Positions 48,739-60,005 of a stretch of 64,000 nt of DNA are shown here, one piece after another (the first letter of the stretch is position 1; every line of letters begins with the position of its first letter). Made by a program: the position numbers and the translations under genes. This stretch comes from Macrophomina tecta (lineage: Eukaryota > Ascomycota > Dothideomycetes > Botryosphaeriales > Botryosphaeriaceae): assembly GCA_024180945.1 (NCBI GenBank), contig JAKSGN010000037.1, positions 315,501-379,500 of the forward strand, read 5' to 3'. The notes under the pieces were generated by a model. That model was not told where the DNA came from and ran no database searches. It saw only the letters and a list, made by a program, of their open reading frames with translations.

Positions 48739-48966
48739 ATGCACTTCTCCACTTCCACCGTCATCCTCCTCGTCGCCGTCCTCTCCGCTGCAGCTCCAAC
48801 CCCGCAACTCGACGTAGCCCTGAGCCAACTCACCGACGCCATCCCCCGCCCAGGCGAAGACCCCGCCAACAGCATCCCCGACTTGACGGCCGCCTTGGGC
48901 TCCGCCGTCAACGCCATTCCAGGTTCCAACGGAGGTACTACGCGCAACAGCCTCGGGACACGGTAG
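48739..48966 (+). CDS. Short secreted peptide precursor, 75 residues
   Basis: The frame starts MHFSTSTVILLVAVLSAAAP, a clear signal peptide, followed by a small mature region with LDVALSQLTDAIPRPGEDP and IPDLTAALGSAVNAIPGSNG. The product has no Cys and I recognise no family. A TATA box lies upstream and the ATG fits the leader length. The DNA downstream of the stop repeats the coding region in decayed form (48,967-49,105), which suggests a longer tandem-repeat protein once existed, or that the second half is joined by splicing I cannot define. Confidence 0.55.
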   Translation: MHFSTSTVILLVAVLSAAAPTPQLDVALSQLTDAIPRPGEDPANSIPDLTAALGSAVNAIPGSNGGTTRNSLGTR

Positions 48967-49105
48967 CTAGATACTGCACTTGGCCAGCTAGGAAAAGCGC
49001 TTTCCAAAGCCAGGTGAGAATCCGGCAAAAAGCACCCCTGACCTGACCAGGGCGTTGGGGTCAGCTGTCAACGCCATTCCGGATGGGCGGAATGGTGGGG
49101 CCTGA
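48967..49105 (+). pseudogene. Decayed second repeat of the secreted peptide
   Basis: Directly after the stop, the translation gives LDTALGQLGKALSK, then in the next frame PGENPAKSTPDLTRALGSA and VNAIPDG. This aligns residue by residue with LDVALSQLTDAIPR and PGEDPANSIPDLTAALGSA in the upstream frame. One stop before the repeat and one extra base inside it break the frame. It ends with TGA at 49,103-49,105. Confidence 0.6.
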
Positions 49106-49942
49106 GGAGATCATGCGTCAGTATCAAAGTTGCGAAGCAGCGGTGATTTCGAGGCGAGAAGAAGCAATAGTCATACAGATACCTTCATGTAAACCTATGA
49201 ATAAATGTGGTTATGATTGAGCATCTACAGACCCTGTTCATTGCGACTTTTTGAGGCCACCACTTCTGGAGGCGGCCAAGCGAGAGTTACCGGGATTTAC
49301 CGGTCACAAGATAATTTTTATTTAATGCCCACCCATGAGCCCTAGCTTTACCAGCTCCAATGTGTGGCTTTCCCAAGGCAGCATCGGAAAGGGACCAATT
49401 AGTTCATGGAGAGTCATCCTGATGGAATCGCATGCATTTCCTGTGTGCCTGGAGATGCTGAAACGGAGAAGTTTAAGCAAGACGTGGATAGAAGGGCTAC
49501 TGCAGAAACACGGTACCCCACAATCTCTCACAGCACAGTCCCCAGCAGTCCCTCTTGTAACTTATGTCTCCAGAAATGCCACAAACTGTTGATTGTGGTA
49601 CATCTAGGATGTATCAACATCTTTGTGCTCTGCACCAGCACTGCGGTCGTCACAAAGCCTCGGTGGGGATTCCGATAGCATCCGCAGTAGACCGAAATGT
49701 GTACAACGGCGCTTCCGGACTCCGTTCTTCACCTATAACATCACGCTCCGGGTCCCTGCTGTTGATGTACGTAAGCATTCTAGACCTGCATTGATTACTT
49801 GATCTGGAACAAGTCGTCTGGTGCGGTCCTCGGGCAACGTAAAAAACGCGGGGAAGGAGCACATAAAAGCGTGTTTCTGGCCGTCGTAACTGGCGTATCC
49901 CATCCCCGCTAGACAGCAAATAATTCGCATCAACGCCACACT
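49106..49942. other. Intergenic, no gene recognised
   Basis: Normal base composition; short overlapping frames only, none with protein-like character. The last part serves as upstream region of the gene at 49,943. Confidence 0.5.
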
Positions 49943-50933
49943 ATGCTCATTCTCATTGCAGGCATTACTGGCATGGTTGGGCGCCCTTGCGCAGAGGCTG
50001 CACTTGCCCGCGGCAACTCCGTGCGCGGCCTTGGGCGCTCCCCCGAGAAGCTCGACAAGGGCCTCCTCCAACGACTTGAGAGGTTCGAGAAAAGCAAAGA
50101 CATCTACGATCTAGCCGCCCTAGATCGTGCCGTCACTGGCGTCGACGCCGTCATCTGCGCCTACAGTTATCACCCTGAACTCGTAGTCGAAGGCCAACTG
50201 CTGCTCCTCCGCGCCGCCGAGCGAGCGGGCGTGAAGGTAAGCAATCGCACCACCTCACCGAAAACAGGGAGAAAGAAAAAGGAAAAAAAGCAAGCGCAAG
50301 CTAAGCAAGCATAACCTGCAGATCTTCCACGCCAGTTCCTGGAACTACGACTGGTCTCGCGGTCAGCTGGGCCAGCACGAGAGCTACGACCCCTTCATCG
50401 CCTTCGCCGCGCACGTCCGGCTCAGCTCGGCCATCAAGCCCATCTACGCCTTCACCGGCATCATCCCCGAGTACTTCTTCTACTCGGAGCGCGACAGGAC
50501 CTGGGACCGCGGCAGCCACACGCTCCACTACTTCGGCGACGACAGCAGCAAGCTCCGCTACTGCACCGCCGACGACCTCGCCGCCTACTCGGTCGAGGCG
50601 GTGCAGGCGCCCGGCGCGGCCGACGGCGGCTTCTTGCGCGTGCAGAGCTTCACCGCGTCGCCGGCGGACGTCGTAGCCGCGTATCGCGCCGCCCACCGGG
50701 GCAGCCGCACGGCGCGCGCGCAGCGCGTGGGCTCGATCGAGGATGCGGAGCGCATGCTGGCGGAGGCGCGAGCTGTGACGCCGGCGACGGAGCACGAGAA
50801 GTACGTCGGCCTGTCGTATGTCGTGCACATGGCGCGGGGCACGTGGGAGTTTGAGCCGGTTGATTGTGCGCGGTTCCCGGGCGTGAAGACGACCTCGCTG
50901 GCGGAGTGGTTCGCGGCACATCCTGAGTTGTGA
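49943..50933 (+). CDS. NmrA-like NAD(P)-binding Rossmann protein
   Basis: Two exons, 49,943-50,236 and 50,322-50,933, joined in phase 0 by an 85-nt intron (GTAAGC ... CCTGCAG). The product is about 301 residues. The N-terminus LILIAGITGMVGRPC carries the GxxGxxG nucleotide-binding loop, followed by an Arg-bearing strand end (RGLGRSPEKL) that suits NADP. The splice junction reads AGVKIFHASSWNYDWSRGQ, as expected for isoflavone reductase/NmrA-like proteins, where this stretch carries part of the substrate pocket. The C-terminal half has FTGIIPEYFF and a typical family end. Such proteins are cytosolic reductases or redox sensors. The substrate cannot be told. Exon 2 is very GC-rich. Confidence 0.82.
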
Positions 50934-51289
50934 GACTTAGAGGGGTGGGGTGGCCTTGTGAGGGGTATGTGAAGGGGGGCGTGGGTTGTAGGTAGTATCG
51001 TGATAACTGAAGGGAGGGGGGTTCTGGATAACCAAACATACAAAACTGTCCCGGGCATCCAGATGCGAGGCACGACACATCAGAATTTCTTTCCTTGCAG
51101 TTAGAAGCAGACCATTCAGCACAGATTGAAGTTGACTCGTGCGTCGTGTTGTTCTACAAAAGTAACTCTGCTTCCAAAGTGTTTTTTTTTTTTTTTTTTC
51201 ATTTCGAAAGGATGACGTGTCTTTGGTTACAGGAGGTGTTGGTTTTCAATAATAGTATCTCAGGCATACAAGTAGTCATCGCATATCTT
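50934..51289. other. Intergenic with an 18-nt T tract
   Basis: 3' region of the NmrA-like gene. A run of 18 T lies at 51,182-51,199. No coding signal. Confidence 0.6.
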
Positions 51290-51720
51290 TTACTCCAAAG
51301 TTGAGATCTGCTCAACGTGTCCAAAAACCTGCACAGGCTGGCCGTCCCAAAAACCTTGACCCTGAGCGTAGGCTTCGGAGCAATTGAGTAGAGGCCCGTA
51401 GTTGGCAATAGGGACGAGCACCGTGTCTCGGGTTGACCTGGTGAATCGAAAAGAAGAGTTCTTCGTTGAGAGATCGAGTTGGACCTCGTTGAAGTAGAGT
51501 TTGCCCGTCATCGGGCTTCTAGAAGTGTCCCAAGCCCTCGATGTGCTGTCCACCGGCAAGACTTTGCGAACACCACTGGGCTACCATACGGTCGCTATCG
51601 CAATCTTGCCATGGTTGGCTCCGTCCAGATTGGGTTCATTTATCCACGCATATGTGAATACTCCGTTGGACAGGTATAGCCAGTAGAGGTACCAATTACG
51701 GAGCTGTATGTTGCACAGCA
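51290..51720 (-). pseudogene. Possible secreted-protein gene remnant, unrecognised
   Basis: A minus-strand frame of about 140 codons with one internal TAG (near 51,583) runs from about 51,715 to a stop at 51,290. It reads like protein throughout (GVFTYAWINEPNLDGANHGK, then LYFNEVQLDLSTKNSSFRF, then GPLLNCSEAYAQGQGFWDG). No start or signal peptide is found upstream. It could be the last part of a decayed gene, or a spliced gene whose intron I cannot place. Confidence 0.35.
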
Positions 51721-52686
51721 GAATGATGTGATTTGAACGATTTCTGCCTGCCGCTCGAAAACTCGACTGTAATTTTCACATGCTATCGTGCAACAGTAGA
51801 TCTATATGGCGAGGCGCTCCGCTGGCGCGTTGCGAATGCTAACGCCACTACGCCACAAAACTTGAAAGACGTAGCATTAGTATCGCTCTTCTACGACGAC
51901 TAAATAGCATGGACATTACATGTGAGTGGGCTAATCCGGTATTAGAATATCAATGTTAGCAGATTATCTACTCGGTCCGGAGTAGTAAAAGCAAGGCGGA
52001 TACAAATTCCTGGTCTGCACAGTCTCCTTAGCTTCTATGCTACCACAGCTGTTCCACAGCTTGAAGATTCGCATGGTTGCTGTTATGTTGGGCATAGTAC
52101 AACAATCGGCAGAAGATGTCGTGCAAGGCAGACGGCAACATCTCACTGCTCGAGCGGTGAACATGCCTCAAGTGCGAGTAACTGCCCGATGATGAGGCTC
52201 ATTGGTAAAAGGGGCGCCATGGCTTGGTAGACGATGTTGATTTCTGATTGGCGATAGCGATGCACCGCTACGTATCTACCTACTTCAAGTAAGAGCGGGG
52301 GAGGAGGTACGGTAAGGGGAGTAGCAGCAGTAATCCGAACGTAACCGCTGTTGAGTTCTCTCGGCGTTGATATCCGGACGAATGCTTAAACTCCCACGCG
52401 AAGGGACAGACCACAATATTGCGGCAATTGCTCGCTGGAAAGCTGTCGCAATGCTGGGCTGGCAGGGCTGGTGGTTACCTTCCGCATCCGGATACAGCTG
52501 CGTGTACCGCCATCATTCATCCTCCCCTATCTCATCCCGACACTCTCATCGCAGTATTCTTATTCCATCACCACACTACTGCAATCATTCTTCGCGACCC
52601 ATTTCCTTTCCATAATAGGTTCAAGTAGGATGCATGTATTGCTGCTACGCTCTTCGTCGTCACATCTGCGCTCTTAGCCGTCTCCT
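51721..52686. other. Intergenic, no gene recognised
   Basis: Nothing supported on either strand. A tRNA-like A-box at 51,817-51,860 was considered and rejected. Confidence 0.5.
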
Positions 52687-54649
52687 ATGCACTCTTTGCC
52701 GCCACCTCTGCCGCCACCCCCAACTGAACGCATCCGCTACTATCTGCCAAAGCCTGCAGGGGAGCCGAACGTCACTATATCCCCAGCTTCTCTTGGTTAC
52801 GAGTGCCTCAAGTCTGTTCCAGCCGACGTTGACAGGGGCTGCCAATAGATCAAAGCGATTCAGAACGTCCTTCAATGACAGTCTACTTTGGCCTACCTGA
52901 AAGCCCCTCCTCCAAGCTACCAAACCCACCAATGGACCTCCTCGCCAGGCCGGATGAAATCGCATGTCAACTTTCAGACGGCAGGTACACGGGCGGGTAC
53001 GACGTCCAAAAGGACATTTCGAACTTGCTGAAGAAAGCCCATAAGACAACGCTTCCCTCGCATGGACTATGTGTAGCGATGAGGAACTCGCAATCCGACG
53101 GCAGATTATTGGCACACTTATCGTACGTCGGACACCGCCAGAGTCTTCCAATTGCTGAAAATAAAAAAAAAAAAAACAAAAAAAAAAACCTCGTCCACCT
53201 CGTCTCTCTCTCTCTCTCTCTCTCTTCGGATGGGGTATCGCGTTCGCAGGCTTACCTTCTGAATATATATTCTGCTTCTTCACTACTCGGATTCGCGCTG
53301 ATCCGTCAATACGCAGAAGAATCATCAAAACCTATCTGAAGGCAAACTTTGCTCCCTCTGCACTCACCACTATTGACAGCCAATCCACTGCAGACCATCT
53401 CGCACGGCTCGCCGACCAACAATACGCGGCCTATGACGCCGACACAAGATATCAATCCACCTTCCGGAGTCCAGTGAAGCGATTATACTCAGGAGAAGGC
53501 TCCGGGTTCTTTCAAACATTTGGGATCTACGAAGATGACTCGGCAGTGCTGGAGTCCGAGAATGGAGCTATGGAAACCATCCTGCACGTCTTCGACCCAA
53601 ACTAAAACATGACCGGCGTTTACAGCAGCAATTCCTTCTCCGGGGAAGTTCTGTATCGGTCCAACTAAGACAGAAGGTACTCCGGCCGAACCGACCTCCT
53701 CAAAAGAACCAGTCCCCCCTGCTTATGTATACTTGTATCCGGTCACGAAGTCGGACGACAACGGCATCTCCAGCAAATTCCTCAACGGCACCAAGTACCA
53801 AGACTTCGTCGTCATCAGCCCCATGACCAGCATATAGTGCCCAGGTCCTCGTTGAAGCCGCCGGTCCAAGACAAGAAAGATCTGGTCATCGACCTCTGTA
53901 GCAACGGCGGTGGCAAACTAGTCCTCGACTGCGACCTCTTCAAGCAGCTCTTCCGAGCCCTCAACTCCTACGAAGGCATCCGGGGTGCGGGCCAGCCCGT
54001 CATGCAACGCCATCGGCCGCATCATCAACGCCACCTCGTACAGCGTCATTCGCGCCTTCTGGGCTCGCACGGCCGGGCTCGACGAGTCTGGCGCGCGCTT
54101 CCCCACGTGGGACACGCTCTATGGCCGGCGGTGACAACCTCTCCCGCAGCAGCATCCGGCATGGCTTCAACGACACGCTGCCCTACGGCGCCCCTAGCAC
54201 AAGCTTCTCCGCCAGCGGCCATCTCAACCGCAGCCCTATGACGGGCGTGGGCGGGACGCGAGGTGCGTAGCTGCTGTGTTGGGACGACGTCGGCGCGGCG
54301 GCCGACGCCGCACGCAACATGGCGGAGACATATGGAGACGAGACGCAGCTCGCCGCTGTGCGAAGCGGCGGGCGTGGTGACGCTGGCAGGCAGCGAGCTG
54401 GTGCTGGACCAGACGGCCGGTGGGCCGGATGGGAGGATCGCGGGCGGGGTCAGTGACAAGAGCAATCATCGGAAGGGGGGCGGTAGTTGTGGTGCGGGTT
54501 TGCCGCTGCGGTTTGTGCCAGAGTATGCGGATTGCCGCATCTTCTGAACGGAGCCGATGGTGTTTAGTCTGGTGCCGGTGTGGAAGGCGGTAGTGGATGT
54601 CATGTGGAAGAAGGGGACGTGTGTTAATGGCTCGACGGTGGATACGTAG
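52687..54649 (+). pseudogene. Peptidase S41-like secreted protein, frameshifted
   Basis: Pieces of a fungal S41-family protein occur in order in different frames. An N-terminal SLGYECLKSVPADVD (about 52,795) is followed by QSTLAYLKAPP (about 52,880), PPMDLLARPDEIACQLSDGR then YDVQKDISNLLKKAH (about 52,925-53,045), a middle part around 53,350-53,600, and the domain core KDLVIDLCSNGGGKLVLD with DLFKQLF (about 53,880-53,950). The usual C-terminus, VDVMWKKGTCVNGST, ends at the TAG at 54,647. At least four frameshifts or stops separate them, and an A tract plus a CT repeat (53,161-53,225) sits inside. The changes are indels and scattered substitutions, not RIP. Intact family members are secreted proteins of about 700 residues whose catalytic Ser is often absent. 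Confidence 0.78.
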
Positions 54650-57600
54650 TCTACTTCTTCACACCTATGCGCAGCATGGAACAGATCATTGATTGTTTCT
54701 ATGTATCTCACCAGCGGTTCTGATGCGTAAGGAGTAGAAGCATGCAGCCCGAAGTAAGCTTTGTTACTTTTTCTACGCACTCACATCCGGGTAGATGATT
54801 CCACTCTCCGGGGAAAGGGTGGTTACTCGCAAAAGCCTCGTCCGCTCTGGAGAACGTATCGAAAAACAAGGTGTGTAATATGCTGTAACCATGCTTCAAG
54901 TACAAGTTAGAATGACGTCGGTTGAATAAACATCAAAGTCGACGATTTAATGAACGATACACATTTAAACATGTGCTTGAGATCTTCAGAATTGTCGACG
55001 GAGAAGAAATATGTGACATGGTCACACGGCGTTGGCGATTACCTCTACCACGATAGGCTACGAAAATGAAGTCGGTATGTCAAGAATAGACAGAGAATGT
55101 GTAGGAAGTTGCAATGATAGCTTCGGAGGCAAAGGTTTCGAACGTCTGTGTCCGGATGACTGCTTCGGCTGGTTGTGAGTGGCGCTCTCCAAAAAATCTC
55201 TTCCTTGGATGTTTGGAATATGAGGATTCACGTTGCTGACATTAGATATTGGAGACTGCATCCTTACTGTTGCCTGGGCACGTTCATACCAACGATCCAG
55301 TCACGCGGTTGACAAGATTCCGCGCACTGCGAAGCCTGCCGGCGAGCAACAACCGCCACATTATCACCTGCCCCTTCCCGTGGCGAGTGGAAGCATTCTA
55401 GACAAGTGTATGCAGCGGCGATTGGCAGAGAAAGCCACTTTTCAGTAAACGCAATTTTGTCATCCGCGTGCCAGTCGTTCCGGATTTCCAACTGAGCGAG
55501 GCGGGAGCCAAGAGCTACGGCTCCCCGCGCTGACGACAGCTTACACGCATGAAGCCAGCCTCGCCAACCACCATCGGCCGGTCAGGTGCTCGTGCGCTGT
55601 ATAGACAAGTCATCGTGGCGTCGCCAGTTCTTAGGTCAGCACTGGGCAAGAAGCCACAACACGGCCCCCTCTGCCGTGTACCATTAGCGCCGCAAACGGA
55701 GTGCAAAGCCTCCACAATCCCAAGAAAAGTCTCCGAATCCTCCTGCAGCACCGCTAGCGCAGTGACGTTGCTCTGCTAAGCCAGGTCAGCGGGAGCGGTC
55801 AGGAAATGTTGCGGATAAAGTGGGCGCAGCGAGTCGTACAAGCGGAGTTGCTTCGTCCCCTTCGAAATTATAGTCATTCGGCTATGCCGACGCAGAGGCG
55901 ATTTTGTTTGAAATCTGCAACTGTGGCTTATGCTGTTTACGCATGGTGGAGACCGGTCTAGAGTGGCATGTCGTACAAGGCCTCGGGCCGTGCCTGGGCT
56001 GAAATAGCCGCTGGCTTTGCGCTCGCTTTCTTCTCACGGACGGCACTGGTTGAGGAGGCCGTGCTCGTTTATTTTTTTTTTTTTTTTTGGGTTCCATCAT
56101 CGTGCCGTCAGTTGCGCACATGCCGCGCGAAGCACACGCAGAGAAATGAGCAGTGTCCATCAATGTTGATGGGCAGTCATATTGCTGCACGCTTCGGCGG
56201 AAGCGGCGCGGCCGACGGCTTTCGGGATGGGGCCAGATGCGAAACCTTGAGGCCGAGTTAATCAGGCGGTCGTCGCTCAGTCTGAGTAATAATGCAAGGA
56301 GCAGGCGCTCATGCTGAACAGCCCACTGACTTCGCGGCCGCTGCGTTGCACAGACGGGCGCACGTTGGCAGACGCCCACGCACTGCGTCTTCTCGGCCGG
56401 TGCAGCGCAGACTGATATTTTTACCAGCAGCTTGTGCCGGGCCAGCGCAGACACCGCCGTTCTCGCCGTCCGCCGGGGCTGGGTCGGGTCAATGCCATTA
56501 CGTGCTGCTCCCGTTCCGGCTCGTTTCTAGAAGCTGGAGGCGTGCAACGGCACCCGCTCCCCTGTGCCACGCTGCCCCCTGCCGCCTGCGCGGCGCTGGA
56601 CGCTGCTTCTCCGCTCTCCAGCAGCCCACAACGATCATGCCGGGGGAGCAGCTGTAGGGCCGTAGGGCAGACGAGGTCAGGGCTCGCCCAGGGGCGAAGG
56701 CGCCGTCCACGCCGCCCGCTGCTCCATCGCATGAAGCGCGCTGAAGGAGATCTGATCAGAGCAGAAGAGCCGGCCCGGCCAGCCCTGTCGCATCTCTTGC
56801 TGCGACCGGCCTCGTACAGCACCGCCCCACTTTCCCTTCGCGGTCGGCGCGCGGGCAGCGTGCTTCTGCCCATCCTTTCCCGCTCGGCCTTTCGTCCGCT
56901 GCCCGTTGCCCGCCGCATGTGCCTTGTCGCCTCGTGTCACACCTCGTTCATGCCATATCACACGCTTGCTGTTCGGCAAGTCCATCTCTGTTTCCCTCAT
57001 CCATCCCACACTGACCGACCAAACCTCCTGAGTCCTGCGTGCCACTGCACCCCCATTTTTTTTTTTTTTTTCCCCTCCTCTCCCGCCGATCGTCTTCCCC
57101 GAGACCTGCGGACGAGAGATTCTGGACCTTCCGCCGCTAGTCAGGTGCACCAGCGAGCGAACACAATGTTTCGCCGGCTACCGGTGGGAGGAACACTCCA
57201 TCGCTGCATGACTAAGGCACGCAACATTCCGGGCGGAGCGCCCGCCTCTAGCGCAGGGGCGACGGAAGAAGTGGGAGAGAGAGAGAGAGAGAGCGCGAGA
57301 GAGAGCGCGAGAGAGAGCGAGAGAATGATGAGGGACGCCAGATTCGGTCATCGCTGGCGCCCGTCTCTCTCGTTCGCTCTCTCACACCATCACAAGGCAT
57401 CGCCCGCTCCCCCTCCCATTTCGTCCCAGCACTAATCTCCACCGGACTCTCCGCCCCCCCCAAGCCATGGCAGCGCCAACGTTCGCCTACCATGTTACAG
57501 GCTCTGCCGAGGAGGGCGCGCGCCTGTTCCTGCGTGCGCCAGCAACCGGGCTAGGCTGCGCAGAGACGAGTGCGCTGACCATGCCAATCACAACAGGCGG

Positions 57601-58204
57601 TAATCAGCCGCCACATTTTGATTTTTGATTTTTCTCTTGCCATCCTTTCGGATCGTCGGAACGTTCCACCCAGCTGCAGCTTTGCATTGCTGCCTGCATG
57701 CAGCATTCAGGGGTTGAGAAACAGCAACTTCAGCCCCGGCGGGGAAAGGACGAAGACGCACACATCCTCATTGGCCGCGAGCGACATCAGCAGGAAGTCT
57801 TAGGAGCGCAAAAATTAAAAAAAAAAAAAAAAAAAAAAAAACATTAGATTCATTCTCTCCTGTCCAACACTCGCAGTCGCGAAACAACAGAAACGACTGT
57901 GGTCTTACAATTTCTATCCGTTCCGCGCGTATGAAAAATGAAACCCATGAAAAATCTATATCCGATAGTTGAAGTAGACCGCGTGAAACACATGACTTGA
58001 TCGGCAGAGATAGGCAGCTCGATATTGGTTGTGAGAAAAAAGTTTCGATGCCCATTAGATTATCCTTGAACATTACGGCAACCCCCTAGCAAGCAAAAGC
58101 CCAAGGGTGCTGATAAGAGAAGCGAGCATCTGCAGCTCCCTTATTACCTTCTTTTCCGTCTTTTTACTTTATGGAGCTTGGCGGCCTGTTGCGTGCAGGT
58201 TTTT
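54650..58204. other. Long gene-poor stretch with homopolymers
   Basis: About 3.5 kb without a gene I can support. A 333-codon open frame at 56,434-57,435 is Arg/Pro/Ser/Ala-rich low complexity and crosses a T tract and the GA repeat, so I do not accept it. T tracts lie at 56,072-56,088 and 57,056-57,071, and an A tract of 25 lies at 57,817-57,841. Confidence 0.55.
57274..57325. repeat. GA microsatellite
   Basis: An interrupted (GA)n run with GCGCGA interruptions, about 50 bp. Confidence 0.9.
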
Positions 58205-58316
58205 TTAATTAAACGGACAAAGCTTGACCTGATACCGGGCTGGCGCTTTGCGCGTTGTCCTCGTCAATCCCTGCAAGCGCAAAAAGCCTCGTGCGACGCG
58301 CGCGCTGGCCAGCCGC

Positions 58317-59128
58317 TTAGAAGAGGGCAGCGAGGAGACCGCCGGCCATGAGGAGGCTGTCGAGGCCGAAGGAGCCGGCCGCACCGGTGGCCTGAGCAGC
58401 ACCGCTGGACGCGGGAGTGCTGGCAGCAGAGCCCGAGGCAGAGGCAGCGGTACCCGAGGCAGAGCCCGAGGCAGAGGCAGAGGCAGACCCGGAGGCGGAC
58501 GAGCCGGAGCGACTGGCCGAGGCCGAGGCGGAGCTGGCGGCCAAGGAAGCGGCGGCGGTAGCAGAGGCCGAAGCGGCAGAGCTGGCGGACGAGCGCGACG
58601 AGGCAGACGAGGAAGAGCTGGCCGAGGCGGACGAGGAGTCGGCCGTGGTGGTGGCCTCGGCGGAGGTGGAGGCAGGCTCGGAAGACCTGGTGCTGCTGGT
58701 CTCGTCGGCGTAGTTGTCACCGCAGTTGGCGCTGAAGTAGTCGTTCTGGTAGACCCAGTTGCTGCAGTAGTTGTCCTTGTAGCTCTGGTAGCAGCTGTAC
58801 ACATGACGTCAGTAGTCCGTTCCCTTGTGGTGTTGAGAGAGGGAGGGGGGGGGGGGTGGCACGTACGCAGACTGGTGGGCCAGCACGGAACAAGAGCAGG
58901 AGGTGACGGCACCGGTGGTGCAGACGTTCATGGAGCCCTGGACCTGACCGCAGGACTGGAAGAGGCTATTGGGGAGAGAACGGTCAGTGGAGCTGTTCGC
59001 AATATTGGATGGGACGCACAGGTCACGACTCACGAGGAAGCAGGGCCGTTCTGAGGGCAGTCCTGGGCAGCACCGACGCTGATGAGGGCGGAGAGGGCAA
59101 GGCCCGAGACGATGGTCTTGGAGAACAT
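58317..59128 (-). CDS. Cys-rich, Ser/Ala-rich GPI-anchored protein
   Basis: Three exons: 59,128-59,034, 58,965-58,867 and 58,794-58,317, with introns of 68 nt (GTGAGT ... AATAG) and 72 nt (GTACGT ... TACAG). The product is 223 residues. A signal peptide (MFSKTIVSGLALSALISVGAA) is followed by a domain of about 75 residues with ten Cys, among them QDCPQNG, SCGQVQ, NVCTTG, TSCSCSV and SACYQSYKDNYC. Next comes a long Ser/Ala/Thr linker likely to be O-glycosylated, and a C-terminal hydrophobic tail (SLLMAGGLLAALF) typical of a GPI signal. It belongs to the broad class of fungal cell-surface proteins with an N-terminal Cys module. The spacing is not a clear CFEM. The stop is TAA at 58,317-58,319. 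Another secreted-protein gene starts divergently at 60,006. Confidence 0.85.
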
Positions 59129-60005
59129 GTTGATGGTGGTGAGGATAAACACTGAAAGAGTGTGCTTGCTGTTGAGCTGTTTGGCGCAGAGGAGAACGAG
59201 CGGACTACGCTTGCAAAGAACCACGGTACAGACGAAACGGTTGTGAAGAAAATTGCCTTGACCAGAAGAAGGGCGAAACGATTGCGGGTCATGGCTTTAA
59301 AGCTGGAGATTGCTCGTATTGTTCGGCCCCGGCGCATACCGTAGGGCTGCCATCACAGCCTGCCGCCGCCTATCGCGGGCTGTCTGTAACATTCCGCCTC
59401 GTATTATGTCATGGCCAGCTGGCAGGGAAGAAAGATGGATACAATACGAAAGGCGCATGGGCCGGTGCGAGAGCGACGGCGGCGGGTGGAGGGCGTGTTG
59501 GTCCGTCCGTAGGGCGCCAACGGCCAAGACTTGAAAAGGGGTAGGTCGCTTCGCCCGGCGGAGCTTAAAATAGTCCAAGCCGGCTGCTCGCACCTTTCAT
59601 CTGCAGGAACAGATCAGCCCACTGAGAGAGCGGGCTTGGCATTGCCGCCCTTGGGGTCATTTAGCTCTCTTTTGTCAGGACGCCGCAGATCCACCCCCGA
59701 CCAGTCCGCGTCCTGACTGGGTCTAGCACGCACCTGAACAGGTCGCAATTAATTCTACTTTGCGAGCGGCAGTCGAAGATGCGGCGCGGGCTCAGGAGCG
59801 CCGGCAGGCGAATTCAGGGCGCCAGGCCGGCACTCATATTTTAAATGCAATGTTTCTCCCCCGCAGCCTAACTCCAACCACCCGCAAGTCTAGCCAGTCA
59901 CTCGTTACCGCTGTGCTCCCTCGTGTCGCTCCTTAGACCACCTCGTTCTTTACACTCATTCACTTTACCCTTTTCGACACTAGTAATTCCTTCGTTATCG
60001 CAAAA
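59129..60005. promoter_or_regulatory. Shared divergent upstream region
   Basis: 877 bp between the GPI protein gene (minus) and the HsbA-like gene (plus). The 130 bp before 60,006 are CT-rich (for example ACCACCTCGTTCTTTACACT), as in strongly expressed fungal genes, and an AT run, CATATTTTAAATG, lies near 59,836. No coding sequence was found. Confidence 0.5.

Noticed and set aside
51817..51860. tRNA-like A-box (TGGCGTAGTGG on the minus strand)
   Set aside because: No acceptor stem pairs, the would-be anticodon loop is not canonical, and the nearest B-box-like sequence is too far away.
56434..57435. 333-codon open frame on the plus strand
   Set aside because: Arg/Pro/Ser/Ala-rich low complexity, reads through a T tract and the GA repeat, and has frames open on both strands because of high GC. 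No domain or signal seen.
58248..59054. 268-codon plus-strand open frame rich in Gly/Arg
   Set aside because: Antisense shadow of the Ser/Ala linker of the GPI-anchored protein, whose introns and signal peptide support the minus strand.
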